Origin: an uncultured Lachnospiraceae bacterium | GTDB taxonomy: Bacteria; Bacillota; Clostridia; Lachnospirales; Lachnospiraceae | Length of the DNA: 64,000 bases | Assembly (NCBI GenBank): GCA_947632515.1 | Contig: CANRPO010000016.1 | Location: 1-64,000 of the forward strand | Direction: 5' to 3' | Shown here: positions 8,627-18,122 of the stretch, piece by piece | Layout of the letters: every line of letters starts with the position of its first letter | Position numbering within the stretch: position 1 is the stretch's first letter | Translations under genes and position numbers: made by a program | The notes under the pieces: generated by a model | Seen by the model: the letters and a program-made list of their open reading frames with translations, nothing else | Told to the model about the DNA's origin: nothing | Database searches by the model: none

Positions 8627-9310
8627 TCATCTTTCCGTTCTGCGCGGCATACCGCCCTGTTTCACGCCGAATTTCTCCCGCATGGCTATCAACCTTCCGA
8701 TCTGCTCCTCGGACAACTGCCGCTGTGCGCCCAACAGCTTGTCCGTGATGAGAAGGATCTTCGCGTAATATTCCATGGATTCCAGTCTGTAATAAGCGCT
8801 GTATGCGTCCTCGGCCCAAGTCACCGCGCCGTGGTTGCCGAGCAGCACACCGTTGTGGGTGTGGCAGTAGGGCGCGACCGCCTCCGGCACGGCCTCCGTC
8901 CCCAGCTCCGCGTAGGGCGCCACCGGCACGTCGCCCAACGTGATGACCGCCTCCGCCAGGATCGGACTCTCAAGAGGAATGCCCGCCACCGCGAAACTCG
9001 TGCAGATCGGCGGGTGGGCGTGGCAGACGCTCCTCAGCGCATCGTTTTCCCGATAGGCGCGCAGATGCATTTTCAGCTCGGAGGATGGTTGGTATGTCCC
9101 CTCCAACACCTTTCCGTCCAAATCCACCTTGACCAGCATCTTCTTCTTCATATAGCCCTTGGACACCCCGGTGGGCGTTGCCCACACAGCATTGTCCCCG
9201 ACCTTCACCGAGATGTTGCCGTCGTTGGCCGCCACAAACCCGCGCACATACATGCGCTGTCCGATGTCGATGATGGCTTTCTTCGCCGCTTTGTCATCCA
9301 TGTAATCCAT
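8627..9310 (-). CDS. Class II aldolase (fuculose-phosphate aldolase family), probably 5-deoxyribulose-1-phosphate aldolase type
   Basis: A 227-residue zinc-dependent class II aldolase/adducin-fold enzyme. The expected metal ligands are seen as H97 and H99 (CHAHPP) and H160 (GNHGAV), with the general acid near E78 (SSELKMH). The family includes L-fuculose-1-phosphate aldolase, but the next gene upstream is mtnA. That pairing is known from the DHAP shunt, where an Ald2/DrdA-type aldolase cleaves 5-deoxyribulose- or 5-methylthioribulose-1-phosphate to DHAP and an aldehyde. I therefore favour that role by context; sequence alone does not decide. A weak AAGGAG lies 14 nt from the chosen ATG, so the start is moderately sure. 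Confidence 0.85.
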   Translation of the reverse strand: MDYMDDKAAKKAIIDIGQRMYVRGFVAANDGNISVKVGDNAVWATPTGVSKGYMKKKMLVKVDLDGKVLEGTYQPSSELKMHLRAYRENDALRSVCHAHPPICTSFAVAGIPLESPILAEAVITLGDVPVAPYAELGTEAVPEAVAPYCHTHNGVLLGNHGAVTWAEDAYSAYYRLESMEYYAKILLITDKLLGAQRQLSEEQIGRLIAMREKFGVKQGGMPRRTER

Positions 9311-9348
9311 ATCGTTTCTATAGGCTCCTTCTGAGGTATCCTAGATCT

Positions 9349-9478
9349 GTGGATCTCACAATATCATAAGCAGGCGCTTTGCGACCGTCAGCGCTTGGCG
9401 AGGTATTGCCGAGCCTAGCGTCTGTTACGTGTTCGCAACGCAGCGGGAGCGTGCCTGCGATGATATTGTAAGATCCAC
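9349..9478. repeat. 130-bp imperfect inverted repeat (long hairpin or small palindromic element)
   Basis: The left arm starts at 9349-9367 and the right arm at 9460-9478. These 19-nt ends are complementary except for one position. The symmetry continues inwards (AGCAGGCG against CGTGCCTG; CGCTTGGC against GCCTAGCG) to a centre near 9410. It fills the gap between mtnA and the aldolase gene. It could be a MITE-like element or an mRNA stem that separates expression of the two genes. No other copy was noticed in the window. Confidence 0.7.
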
Positions 9479-9491
9479 GCCATTCCCGCTG

Positions 9492-10580
9492 CTACAGGCT
9501 CTGCCGCGAGCGAAACAGTTCCTTAAATGCTTCCGTATAGGGTGCCCGCATCACACCGTACTCCGTCACGATCCCTGTGATCAGGTCGCTGTCCGTGACG
9601 TCGAAGGCGGGATTGAACACTTTCACTCCTGCGGGCGCCATGGGTTTCTCATACCACATGTCCGTCACCTCGTGGGCGGGGCGCTGCTCGATCTCGATGT
9701 CCGCCCCCGTGGGCGTGTCCCTGTCGATGGTTGAAGTCGGCGCACACACATAGAAAGGCACGTTGTAGCGTTTTGCCACCGTTGCCACCACGGACGTCCC
9801 GATCTTATTCGCCACATCGCCGTTGGCCGCCACCCGGTCGCAGCCCACGAACACAGCGTTGATCTGTCCGTTCCTCATGACGGACGCGCACATATTGTCA
9901 CAGATAAGCGTCACATCCACTCCCGCCGCGAGCAATTCGTAGGCCGTCAGTCTCGCCCCCTGCAGAAGGGGTCTGGTCTCGTCCGCAAAGACGTGAAAAT
10001 GATAGCCCCGCTCCTGCCCTAAGTAAATTGGCGCCGTGGCCGTGCCGTACCTGCAGGCGGCGAGCTGTCCCGCGTTGCAGTGCGTCAGAATGCCGTCGCC
10101 AGGTTTGACCAAGGTAAGCCCGTGCTCGCCGATGGCTCTGCAGACACGAATGTCCTCCTCCTTCATGGCGACGGCCGTCTCCTTCAATCTCTGTTTGATC
10201 TCCGCCACAGGCAGCGCGCGGTTGTCCTCACAGACCCGCTCCATCCGGTTCAGCGCCCAGGAGAGATTGACCGCTGTGGGTCTGGCGGAGTTCAGATAGT
10301 CTTTATACGCGCGGAACTTCCGATAAAAGGTATCGTAGTCTTCCGCGTCGATCCCCTTGGCCAGCAGATAGATGCCGAAAGCCGCCGCCACGCCGATGGC
10401 CGGCGCGCCGCGCACCTTGAGCAGATAGATCGCATCCCGGATCTCCTGCGCGGTGTGCAGACGAATCAGCTCCGCCGTCGTCGGCAGTTTCGTCTGGTCG
10501 AGCACCACCAGCGCGCTGTCCGCGTCGTCTAACGCCACCGTCTCGTATTCCATGATATTTTTGTCCTGCTGTGCGTTCAT
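9492..10580 (-). CDS. mtnA: S-methyl-5-thioribose-1-phosphate isomerase
   Basis: A 362-residue isomerase related to eIF2B. It converts 5-methylthioribose-1-phosphate (or 5-deoxyribose-1-phosphate) to the ribulose form. The catalytic cysteine is C158 in THCNAGQLA and the catalytic aspartate D248 in VGCDRVAANGD. RGAPAIGVAAAFG is the usual N-terminal signature. The ATG at 10580 follows CAGGAGA; the longer frame upstream has no ribosome site. Other Met-salvage genes (mtnK, mtnB, mtnD) are absent nearby, while a class II aldolase follows directly. This argues for the DHAP-shunt type of salvage of S-adenosylmethionine by-products. Confidence 0.95.
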   Translation of the reverse strand: MNAQQDKNIMEYETVALDDADSALVVLDQTKLPTTAELIRLHTAQEIRDAIYLLKVRGAPAIGVAAAFGIYLLAKGIDAEDYDTFYRKFRAYKDYLNSARPTAVNLSWALNRMERVCEDNRALPVAEIKQRLKETAVAMKEEDIRVCRAIGEHGLTLVKPGDGILTHCNAGQLAACRYGTATAPIYLGQERGYHFHVFADETRPLLQGARLTAYELLAAGVDVTLICDNMCASVMRNGQINAVFVGCDRVAANGDVANKIGTSVVATVAKRYNVPFYVCAPTSTIDRDTPTGADIEIEQRPAHEVTDMWYEKPMAPAGVKVFNPAFDVTDSDLITGIVTEYGVMRAPYTEAFKELFRSRQSL

Positions 10581-10619
10581 AAACGTCTCCTGTATTTGCC
10601 TTTTGCCAAGTCTGCGTCG

Positions 10620-10648
10620 ATTATACCACACAACAGTTTTCCTCACAA
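10620..10648 (-). promoter_or_regulatory. Promoter of mtnA
   Basis: On the minus strand TTGTGA (10648-10643), 17 nt, then TATAAT (10625-10620), with a TG one base before the -10 box (extended -10). It lies 40 nt before the mtnA start. Confidence 0.75.
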
Positions 10649-10762
10649 TACGAATGAAAGGCAACCGCGTCGAAATTATTATTCTTTATACCGGGCTGGA
10701 AAAATAAAACGATAGAGAAAAGAAAGAAAAAGGAAGAGAAAGATATACTTTAGGAAAATCCG

Positions 10763-11485
10763 TCATCCGACCATCAGAGTTAGAATCGTCAGATTGTCAT
10801 TACCGCCCTCTATGCGGTTCATCAGCCGTAGAAGAAGATATTCCGCCCATTGAGCAGCGTTGTCCGATTTCAGACAGTCGATCAGCACCTCTTCGTCCGA
10901 AATATACTCCCACATACCGTCCGTGCAGAGCATAAAGGCATCTCCCGGCAGAAGGGTAATGCCTGCATAAATCTCCGCCTCGCTCCTGTCCTCGCTCCCA
11001 AGAGCCCGCAGGAGCGCTGACTGGTCTTCGTCTGCAGCAATCTGTTCTCTTGTGATCTCTCCCGCTTTGTACTTCTTATAAGCGACAGAGTGGTCGTTCG
11101 TAATCGCCTGTATCTTTCCATCGCGCAGGAAATACAGCCTGGAGTCTCCCACATTGGCCCAGACCGCCTTTCCATCGTCCACAGCGAGAACGACCGCCGT
11201 ACTTTTGAGCACGGCGTTTTTCTCAGCCTGCATTTTTAGAATTTTCTGATTCGCCTCTGCCAGCCGTTCCGTCAGCCACTCTTCACAGGGGGTATCGAAA
11301 TTTCCGTCAAAGGCGGCCAAAACCGTATCGCGCACGCACGAGGCGGCCAGCTCGCCGAACTGATGACCGCCCAGCCCGTCCGCAACGATAAAAACGCCAT
11401 TGCTTTCGATCACAGAATGTCCTGCGGCATCCTCATTGTATGCCCGTCCGCCTCGGTTGGTATACTCATAAACGTCAAATTCCAT
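10763..11485 (-). CDS. PP2C-type Ser/Thr protein phosphatase
   Basis: A 240-residue PPM/PP2C phosphatase that removes phosphate from Ser/Thr using two metal ions. The metal-binding motifs are all present: RAYNEDAAG near the N-terminus, VADGLGGHQFGE, VGDSRLYFL, LCTDGMWEYI and GNDNLTIL at the C-terminus. No membrane segment. It is the last gene of a five-gene minus-strand cluster (kinase, FHA, PP2C, protease-FHA, PP2C). It presumably reverses phosphorylation by the kinase at 14676-18080. Confidence 0.93.
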   Translation of the reverse strand: MEFDVYEYTNRGGRAYNEDAAGHSVIESNGVFIVADGLGGHQFGELAASCVRDTVLAAFDGNFDTPCEEWLTERLAEANQKILKMQAEKNAVLKSTAVVLAVDDGKAVWANVGDSRLYFLRDGKIQAITNDHSVAYKKYKAGEITREQIAADEDQSALLRALGSEDRSEAEIYAGITLLPGDAFMLCTDGMWEYISDEEVLIDCLKSDNAAQWAEYLLLRLMNRIEGGNDNLTILTLMVG

Positions 11486-11536
11486 AACAATCTCCTTGTG
11501 AATTCCTGTGCGCGCCTTTCCTACTCTGTATCACAT

Positions 11537-13156
11537 TCAGCCCAATTCCAGACGGATCACATTCGCCCGATCTCCGACATAAAAACTGTCTCCAACTCTG
11601 AGGCTGCAGGGCACATTTGGCTGCAGACGCTGCCCGTTCATCAGAAACGTTCCGTAGGTGGAGCCTATATCCATGACGATGAACGTCTGCGCGGACAGAT
11701 CATAAGAGATAGTGCAGTGACGCCTGCTGACACCCGGCGTTCCTTCCTCATATGCAATCGCGCATTGCGATCTGTCACGTCCCACCATAACGGGAGAGGC
11801 GTTTATGGGAACTCTCAGACCGCTGTGCTGGGGCAGCACAGAACGAGCCACAGGTCCTCTGGACGATGCGCCCGCTACAGTTGCTCCCACGCCTCCTGCT
11901 GCTGCCGTCGTCCTCCCCACGCTCTGGGGCGTTTTTCGGCCGGACCGTTTCACAAACACTACCGCGCCGACAATGACTATCAAGACAATGGCCCCTGCAG
12001 CGATCAGCACCATAGTCATACTGCTGTCGCTATCCTTTTCTTCTGTTTGAACGCTGCCGCTCACCGCCTGCGCGCTGTCACCAAGCAGATAGGAATTGTA
12101 TTCTTCCGTCGGTTCACTGTCGTCTCCGCCCATATCTTCCTGATTCTCCGGCTGCTCATCCGCCGTATCTGTCTCTGCCGTATCTGCCTCTGCGTTCTCA
12201 TCCTGTGTATTCTCTCCGCCGCCCGTGACGGCATCCACCGAGTCCTCCGCCGAGCCTGAATCCGCCGCCTCATAAGGCACATTGTTCTTGTCGAGGAAAC
12301 GGGTCAGCTCGGTCGCACTGATTGCATAGTAATCCGTTTCGATCTGATCCTGATAAGGGCTGGTCGAGATCACGTTCGTATTGACGCCGATCACATAGCC
12401 GTCCTCTGTGACAAGCGGACCGCCGGAGTTGCCATGCTGTACGGTGGCGTCAATGGAAATTCTTTCCACGCCCTTGCCGGAATTTGCCACAAACCTGACA
12501 ATACTGCCGGAATGGACGGAGGCGTCCTCAATCCCGTATTTGCTCGCGCCGGTCAGGTCGTTGTCAGCATTGCCCGGATAACCTACCGTATAGACCTTGT
12601 CTCCCACCATATCCTCTGTCGGTTCCATAATAGTAAGAGCCCGTCTCTTTGTCGTTGGATTGCGCAATTTCAAAACGGCCAGATCCACTTTTTCCATATC
12701 TCCGGCGCTGTCCACATAGGCAATATCATAGTCGTTCTGCGAATAATATACTCTCAGTTCACAGCTTGTGCCGCCAATGCAACTGACATAGGGAACGCCG
12801 TCCCGATCGTACTTTATGCCATAAGGGATCAATACCTGTTCTCCCTCGTTCGCGTTCATATACTCGTCGATCAGATGCTCATTGGTAACGATATATTTCG
12901 GATTTTCTCCGGCCTCTCCTATAAAAAAGCCGGAACCGCTGCTATATTCCAGATCTCCGATCTTACTTCCGCGCTGAAAATTCACCCCGTCCCATGTGTT
13001 GTACCAGTTGGCGTCCTGAATATAAAATACAATGGCGACCGTACCTTCCCGCACGCTGTTGTCAAAGGCATAGGCCGTGTCTGCGCCAACTCCTGGAGCG
13101 CATACCAGCGCTGCCGCCAACGCCGCGCACACACATCTCAATCGTCTTGTTTTCAT
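11537..13156 (-). CDS. Membrane-anchored trypsin-like protease with cytoplasmic FHA domain
   Basis: A 539-residue protein. Residues 1-30 are a signal peptide (MKTRRLRCVCAALAAALVCA). Residues about 35-290 form an S1C/trypsin-like protease with the triad H94 (VTNEHLI), D148 (VDLAVLKL) and S244 (HGNSGGPLV). An acidic Glu/Asp-rich linker leads to a membrane helix at about 379-402. The C-terminal 100 residues are an FHA phosphothreonine-binding domain (VGRDRSQC, VSRRHC, STYGTFLMNG). The protease is therefore outside and the FHA domain inside. ATG 13156 has GGAGGA upstream; the longer frame does not. Neighbours suggest the FHA domain docks a substrate of the kinase in this cluster. Confidence 0.9.
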   Translation of the reverse strand: MKTRRLRCVCAALAAALVCAPGVGADTAYAFDNSVREGTVAIVFYIQDANWYNTWDGVNFQRGSKIGDLEYSSGSGFFIGEAGENPKYIVTNEHLIDEYMNANEGEQVLIPYGIKYDRDGVPYVSCIGGTSCELRVYYSQNDYDIAYVDSAGDMEKVDLAVLKLRNPTTKRRALTIMEPTEDMVGDKVYTVGYPGNADNDLTGASKYGIEDASVHSGSIVRFVANSGKGVERISIDATVQHGNSGGPLVTEDGYVIGVNTNVISTSPYQDQIETDYYAISATELTRFLDKNNVPYEAADSGSAEDSVDAVTGGGENTQDENAEADTAETDTADEQPENQEDMGGDDSEPTEEYNSYLLGDSAQAVSGSVQTEEKDSDSSMTMVLIAAGAIVLIVIVGAVVFVKRSGRKTPQSVGRTTAAAGGVGATVAGASSRGPVARSVLPQHSGLRVPINASPVMVGRDRSQCAIAYEEGTPGVSRRHCTISYDLSAQTFIVMDIGSTYGTFLMNGQRLQPNVPCSLRVGDSFYVGDRANVIRLELG

Positions 13157-13191
13157 CCTGTCGTATCCTCCTCCTGAAAATTTATATGAGT

Positions 13192-14055
13192 TCATCCGAA
13201 ACATTTTACAACCACCGCCGTGTAATTGTCCTGATACGGATTCCGATGTTCCACAATCCTGTCTTCCAGTTCCCGGCACATCCGTGCCGGATCGTCGCCG
13301 TCGAGCGACGCACAAATCTCCTCTTCGCTCAAGACTCCGCTCACACCGTCCGAACAGGCTAACAACACGTCAGATCCCTGTATGGGGAGCGGGCGGATCG
13401 AGGCGTCTATCGCATACAGTCCTCTCATTCCAAGGAATCCCGTCAGCGCCGCGCTTTCGGGATCGCCGCGGCCCTGCGCCGGATCGACGATCCCCTTCCT
13501 GATACAATCCAGATATATCTCATGGCACAGATTCTGCTCATGATTCAATCTGTATAGATTCTTCCCTCTCCTCAAATACAGAGCGCTGTCGCCGACGCTC
13601 ACATAGTACAGCCTGTCCCGATAAATGACGCCTCCCGCCAACGTGCTCCCGCCGTCCCCCGCAAGCCGTGCCTCCACTTTCTCCGACGCCTGTGCGACAG
13701 CCCTGCGCAGCGCAAGGGCAATGTCCTCTTTCCCGTCCAGCCGGGTAAAGGCGTCTCGCAGCGCAGCCGCAGCCGTCTCGCTGGCAAGCTTGCCGTCTTT
13801 CATACCGCCCATACCGTCGCAGACGGCGAAAAAAAGCCCGTTCCGATCGATCTTGTCTGCATCAAGGGCATTTACAACGCAAAAAGAATCCTCCTGTCTG
13901 TCTCTCGCGCCTACCCCCTGCAGATTTCCGATATGATAGCTCAGAACACCCGTGCCATATCCGTCCGGAGGCGCCAGCGTCCTCGGTATTCCGCCTGTCC
14001 CGTGTCCAGATCCTTCCGCCTTTCTTTTTCTAAACAGGCCCATCTTATTTTTCAT
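13192..14055 (-). CDS. PP2C-type Ser/Thr protein phosphatase
   Basis: A 287-residue PPM/PP2C phosphatase with an N-terminal extension of about 40 basic residues. The motifs are RDRQEDSF, FAVCDGMGGMKDG, VSVGDSALY, LACSDGVSG and DNYTAVVV. It overlaps the start of the FHA gene's 3' end by 11 bp and is followed after 35 bp by the protease-FHA gene, so it is clearly within one operon. It differs from the second PP2C (10763-11485) in length and sequence, so the two are not a recent duplication. Confidence 0.92.
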   Translation of the reverse strand: MKNKMGLFRKRKAEGSGHGTGGIPRTLAPPDGYGTGVLSYHIGNLQGVGARDRQEDSFCVVNALDADKIDRNGLFFAVCDGMGGMKDGKLASETAAAALRDAFTRLDGKEDIALALRRAVAQASEKVEARLAGDGGSTLAGGVIYRDRLYYVSVGDSALYLRRGKNLYRLNHEQNLCHEIYLDCIRKGIVDPAQGRGDPESAALTGFLGMRGLYAIDASIRPLPIQGSDVLLACSDGVSGVLSEEEICASLDGDDPARMCRELEDRIVEHRNPYQDNYTAVVVKCFG

Positions 14056-14629
14056 CCTTTCCGCCTAAAGATGGGCCTGAGTCGAACCCTTCCTTCCAGT
14101 TGTACCCTTTTTTGCAGAACTGCACGAAGACCAACCGCGTCTCGCCGACCTCTATCACGTCGCCTTCCGTCATCTTCGTTGGGATATAGACCGGTTCACC
14201 GTTCAAATAGATATTGTTGGCGCTTTCTCCCGGGATCAGATGAAATACGTTGTGTTTCTCGTCATAACCTACCCGGGCATGGGATTCCCTCGAGACCGCC
14301 TCGTCTCCGTGAATACAAATATCCATCTTCTCATCCCGGCCAATCGTATTGTTTCTCGCCAGGATCCGATAGTCTTTACCCTGATCCGAGCCGTCAATAC
14401 AGACAAACCACCCCGCCACTGGCTCCCGCGCCATGTTTTTGCTGATCGCCGCCACCGTCTTACCCACGCTGCCTGCCGACGGCGTGTAACTTCTCGGTGC
14501 AACCGTCTTCCCGGCCTCTCCGGGTTCCGCGCCGAATTCCATGCGTCTTCCGCCGCCGTTACAGTACGGACACGTCTGATTCAGACTGTTGTCATAGATA
14601 TGTCCGTTGCCACATTCTACAAATGCCAT
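14045..14629 (-). CDS. FHA domain protein with N-terminal zinc ribbon
   Basis: A 194-residue soluble protein. A short zinc ribbon is at residues 5-23 (ECGNGHIYDNSLNQTCPYC), then a linker of about 50 residues rich in Thr/Ser that holds likely phosphorylation sites (GKTVAPRS, GKTVAAIS). The FHA domain spans about 75-175, with IGRDEKMDI, VSRESHARV and NNIYLNGEPV. This layout resembles FHA adaptors that are phosphorylated on the linker and then bind other FHA or kinase proteins. It lies between the kinase and the PP2C gene and overlaps the latter. Confidence 0.88.
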   Translation of the reverse strand: MAFVECGNGHIYDNSLNQTCPYCNGGGRRMEFGAEPGEAGKTVAPRSYTPSAGSVGKTVAAISKNMAREPVAGWFVCIDGSDQGKDYRILARNNTIGRDEKMDICIHGDEAVSRESHARVGYDEKHNVFHLIPGESANNIYLNGEPVYIPTKMTEGDVIEVGETRLVFVQFCKKGYNWKEGFDSGPSLGGKDEK

Positions 14630-14675
14630 TTCCGCCCTCCTTCACCGAATCCACGAAACTCTGTTATGCCGCCTG

Positions 14676-17600
14676 TCACTGATCCCAACCGTAATCGAAC
14701 GTTACAGGTTTGCCATAATCATAGCTGCCGTCATCATAAATATCAAAGAAATAGTCTCTCAAACCGTCGGCCCCAGCGCCGCGCACGCTGATCTCGCAGC
14801 CTCCGTCGCTGAATTCATGGATACTCAGTCCCGACATGACATAGCCGCTGTCTATATAACCGCCGGTCGAAAACAATTCTTCAACCGAGTTCCTGCCATT
14901 TTCACCTTCTTCCATAGATGTACGAATAACCATACAGACGTCCTCATTGATTTCCTGCGCTATAAAATACAGATACCCTTCGTACACGGACACATCATAG
15001 CAATCTAAGGACTTCATATCCTCGAGCGTTTTGTAACCCATATTTTCGTATAACTTAGTTGTAAGTGCATCCTCTGCCAGGAGCCGATCACCGGCCGAAT
15101 CAAAAGCCTGCCATTTATATCGCCAGCTTATTTGCGCAGAATTTCCTTCCTGCCATACATAAACCTTCTCGCCGTCCGTCAACAACTCCAGAACCGAAAT
15201 GTAAGCTACATAGGCCGCCAATTGCTCCGGCGAATTCCAGTCGCCGCCTGTCGGCACTCTGTAGAGCGCGTCACCGCCATCCGTATCCCTCCCGACATAA
15301 TATACATATCCGCCTGCAAAGGTCACCTGTTTCGGACTCTCCACCGCTGTCCATCCGGTCAGCAACACTTCATCATCTTCATTAAGGCAATAGCGGCACA
15401 ATCTGCCGTTCTCTCCGTTTCCGTCCTCGGCCCACACACATATATAGGTAGGCGACATATAGCACGTCCTGATACGATAGCGTTCCTCTCCTTTCCCGGC
15501 AAATCCAAGGAACCGGATCGCAACCGCATCCTCGTTTGTCTCATCAGACAGATTCACAGCCAGATAAGCGCATCCGTCCCGGTCGTTCACGAAGAGCAGT
15601 GTGTCGGAGTCATAGGAAACTACTGCCCGCGGCGTCACGTCTTCGATGACCACATCTTCTTCTATTCCCATACGCTCCAGAGTATTTGGCGTCGCAAAAT
15701 AGGAATTTTCCGCCTCGATGAATGCCCTGCTGCCCTCATTCTTAATGTTGTTGACCTCAAAACTGTCAAATGCAAGTTTTTCATAGGGATCGCCGCCCGA
15801 CGGCAGCTGCTGCAGATATTCGTCCTCCGGCGGCGGCAGGAGAAGAAACGGCGCCTCTCCTTCGGCGGCATCCCAACCAACCTCTTCCGTTATCGGCCCT
15901 GCGGAGGAAATATCCGTCGGGTCGGAGACTTGTCCCACTGCATCCGCCTCATCTAAAAGCCTCGATTCCCCTCCTTTCTCCTCTGTGGATGTTCCCATCA
16001 GTCCGGGCATGATCCACAGGCTGTCCCACTGTTCATCGGTCAGATTCACCAGCCTTCTGTCCTCCAGCCTCTCTTTCAGCCCGTCACAACCGTATAACAT
16101 AGCCGACACGTCGGCGTCGGCCGGAACATCGTCCAACAGATAATAAACGCCGCCACTCGACTCATCCGCAACCATGTTTACGCAGCCGGCGAACATATAG
16201 CTCAGATTCTCCGCCGTATCCGGTATCCAAGACACCATGCTCTGTTCGGTTATGCCGGAACAGTTCTGAAACATGCCGCTCATATCCGTTACCACCGACG
16301 AATAAGACACAATACCCCCTCGCGCCTCAATCAGACTTCCGCAATTTTGGAACATCGCCCTGACACTCTGCAGACGTGGCAGATCCAATGCAGAGAGATC
16401 CACTTCTTCCAGGCTTGCGCAGTCTGCAAACATATAACTCATATCTGTCACATTCTCCGTATCCAGATATGTATTCGTTATGCCCAGAGATAATTTTTCC
16501 AGGCTGACGCATCCGGCAAACATATGGCTCATATCCTTCACGCGATCCGTGCGCAGCACAGTCTTCTTCGACTGCCTGCAGTTAAAGCTTTTCAGTGCGG
16601 TATACCCCTGGAACAGCCCTCTCGCGCTCTCTCCCAGCGACACGCCGCCCTTTCCTCCAATATACAGTGTTAATCCATCCGCCGTTTGAGAAGTCCACGC
16701 CATCACGCGCCCGTTCCCACTCTCCGAGACATCCCAGGCTGCAGCCGACATTTCTCTGAGACTGTCGGTAATGACAATATCCGTCACTTCACTGCGAAGG
16801 AGCGCCGAGTCAAATACCTTGTCGGTTTCCGCCCCATCATCCGCCATCAGCACATTTTTCTTTCCTCTGTTTCCCAACATCTCCATGACAGAAATGAAGA
16901 CAACAGCCAAAACCAATACGCCGATTCCCGCGCAGATCAGTTTTCTGTTCCTGAGAAATGAAAAGCCCGGACGTTTTTTACGCTTTTTCCTACCGCTTTG
17001 TTCCTGATTTTTTTCCTCTTTCTGCCGTGGCTGCGCAGAATCCTCCATGGCTGACAACTCCGCCGCGGTCAATGCGCCCGCTTTCTCCTGCGGCCCTGCC
17101 GATTCCATAACCGTCTGCTGCTCAAATTGGGGCTCGGGTACATCAAAAAATCTTTGCCCCATCTGCGCTGTCTGCCCATCCGCTTTTTGCGGCTGAAACT
17201 GCGTCTCCTCTTCCCGGAGCGCTTTCTTAAATGCGTCCATGGTCTGGTAGCGGTCTCCCGGCTGCACACTCATCGCCTTTAGAACCGCATCTTCCTTTTT
17301 CGGCGGAATCGCAACGCCCAGACTGCTGGGCGGAATCAGATCGTCCTCCTCCAATCGGTCTATGGAATCCGGCGGCCTTCTCCCCGTGACAGCATAGTAA
17401 AAACTTGCCCCTACCGTGTACACATCCGTAAACGGGCCCTGTCTGCCATGTCTCGTATACTGTTCTTTCGGCGCAAAGCCGTGTTTCAGCACCACGTCCA
17501 GACTGCGGCTCTTGTCACCCAGACTGTATCTGGCCGCGCCGAAATCCAACAGCTTGACCGTTCCCTCGTTGGTGATATAGATGTTGTCCGGCGTCACGTC

Positions 17601-18080
17601 CCTGTATACGATGCCCTTGCTGTGCACCAACGAGAGGGCATCCATGACAGGCAGGAGAATCCGCTCCGCATCCGCATAGGGGATCTTACCGCCTTTCTGT
17701 CTGATGTACTCGTCGAAACTTGTGCCTTCCACGAAATCCATCACGAAGTAAGCGGTGCCGTTTTCCTCGAAATAGCTGTGTATTCTTACAATATTATCGC
17801 TGCCGATAAACTGCGCCAGCGTTTCCGCCTCCTGCAGGAAACACTGTTTACCGTACTCAAAACTCTCCGTGCGCTCTCCCGGATAGGAACTGACCGTATT
17901 CTTCATCCTTGTCGCCAGGGTATCCGGGAAAAACTCTTTCACCGCAACTCTTCCGCCGCTCTTGTGATCGGACGCCATATAAGTGATGCCGAACCCACCC
18001 TGCCCCAACGTTTTCCGGATAATATACTGTCCTGCAAGAATCGTCCCTTCTGGCAACGCCAACGGAAAAAGTTCACTCAT
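14676..18080 (-). CDS. Receptor-type Ser/Thr protein kinase with BspA-like (DUF285) extracellular repeats
   Basis: A 1134-residue single-pass kinase. The Hanks-type kinase domain spans residues 15-280: glycine loop GQGGFG (26-31), K48 in VAVKEFFP, catalytic YRDVTPDN (149-156, the HRD motif as YRD) and DFG at 169-171. A basic linker leads to a membrane helix at about 380-401. Outside, residues about 487-667 carry BspA/DUF285-type leucine-rich repeats (MSHMFAGCVSLEKL, MSYMFADCASLEEVDLS, MSGMFQNCSG). The last 400 residues look like a beta-rich, possibly propeller-like sensor. The start ATG 18080 follows AGGAAAGG. It heads the phospho-signalling cluster and is divergent from an XRE regulator. Confidence 0.92.
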   Translation of the reverse strand: MSELFPLALPEGTILAGQYIIRKTLGQGGFGITYMASDHKSGGRVAVKEFFPDTLATRMKNTVSSYPGERTESFEYGKQCFLQEAETLAQFIGSDNIVRIHSYFEENGTAYFVMDFVEGTSFDEYIRQKGGKIPYADAERILLPVMDALSLVHSKGIVYRDVTPDNIYITNEGTVKLLDFGAARYSLGDKSRSLDVVLKHGFAPKEQYTRHGRQGPFTDVYTVGASFYYAVTGRRPPDSIDRLEEDDLIPPSSLGVAIPPKKEDAVLKAMSVQPGDRYQTMDAFKKALREEETQFQPQKADGQTAQMGQRFFDVPEPQFEQQTVMESAGPQEKAGALTAAELSAMEDSAQPRQKEEKNQEQSGRKKRKKRPGFSFLRNRKLICAGIGVLVLAVVFISVMEMLGNRGKKNVLMADDGAETDKVFDSALLRSEVTDIVITDSLREMSAAAWDVSESGNGRVMAWTSQTADGLTLYIGGKGGVSLGESARGLFQGYTALKSFNCRQSKKTVLRTDRVKDMSHMFAGCVSLEKLSLGITNTYLDTENVTDMSYMFADCASLEEVDLSALDLPRLQSVRAMFQNCGSLIEARGGIVSYSSVVTDMSGMFQNCSGITEQSMVSWIPDTAENLSYMFAGCVNMVADESSGGVYYLLDDVPADADVSAMLYGCDGLKERLEDRRLVNLTDEQWDSLWIMPGLMGTSTEEKGGESRLLDEADAVGQVSDPTDISSAGPITEEVGWDAAEGEAPFLLLPPPEDEYLQQLPSGGDPYEKLAFDSFEVNNIKNEGSRAFIEAENSYFATPNTLERMGIEEDVVIEDVTPRAVVSYDSDTLLFVNDRDGCAYLAVNLSDETNEDAVAIRFLGFAGKGEERYRIRTCYMSPTYICVWAEDGNGENGRLCRYCLNEDDEVLLTGWTAVESPKQVTFAGGYVYYVGRDTDGGDALYRVPTGGDWNSPEQLAAYVAYISVLELLTDGEKVYVWQEGNSAQISWRYKWQAFDSAGDRLLAEDALTTKLYENMGYKTLEDMKSLDCYDVSVYEGYLYFIAQEINEDVCMVIRTSMEEGENGRNSVEELFSTGGYIDSGYVMSGLSIHEFSDGGCEISVRGAGADGLRDYFFDIYDDGSYDYGKPVTFDYGWDQ

Positions 18081-18122
18081 CTTTCGTCCCTTTCCTGTTT
18101 CCGAATGTACCATATTGGTAAT

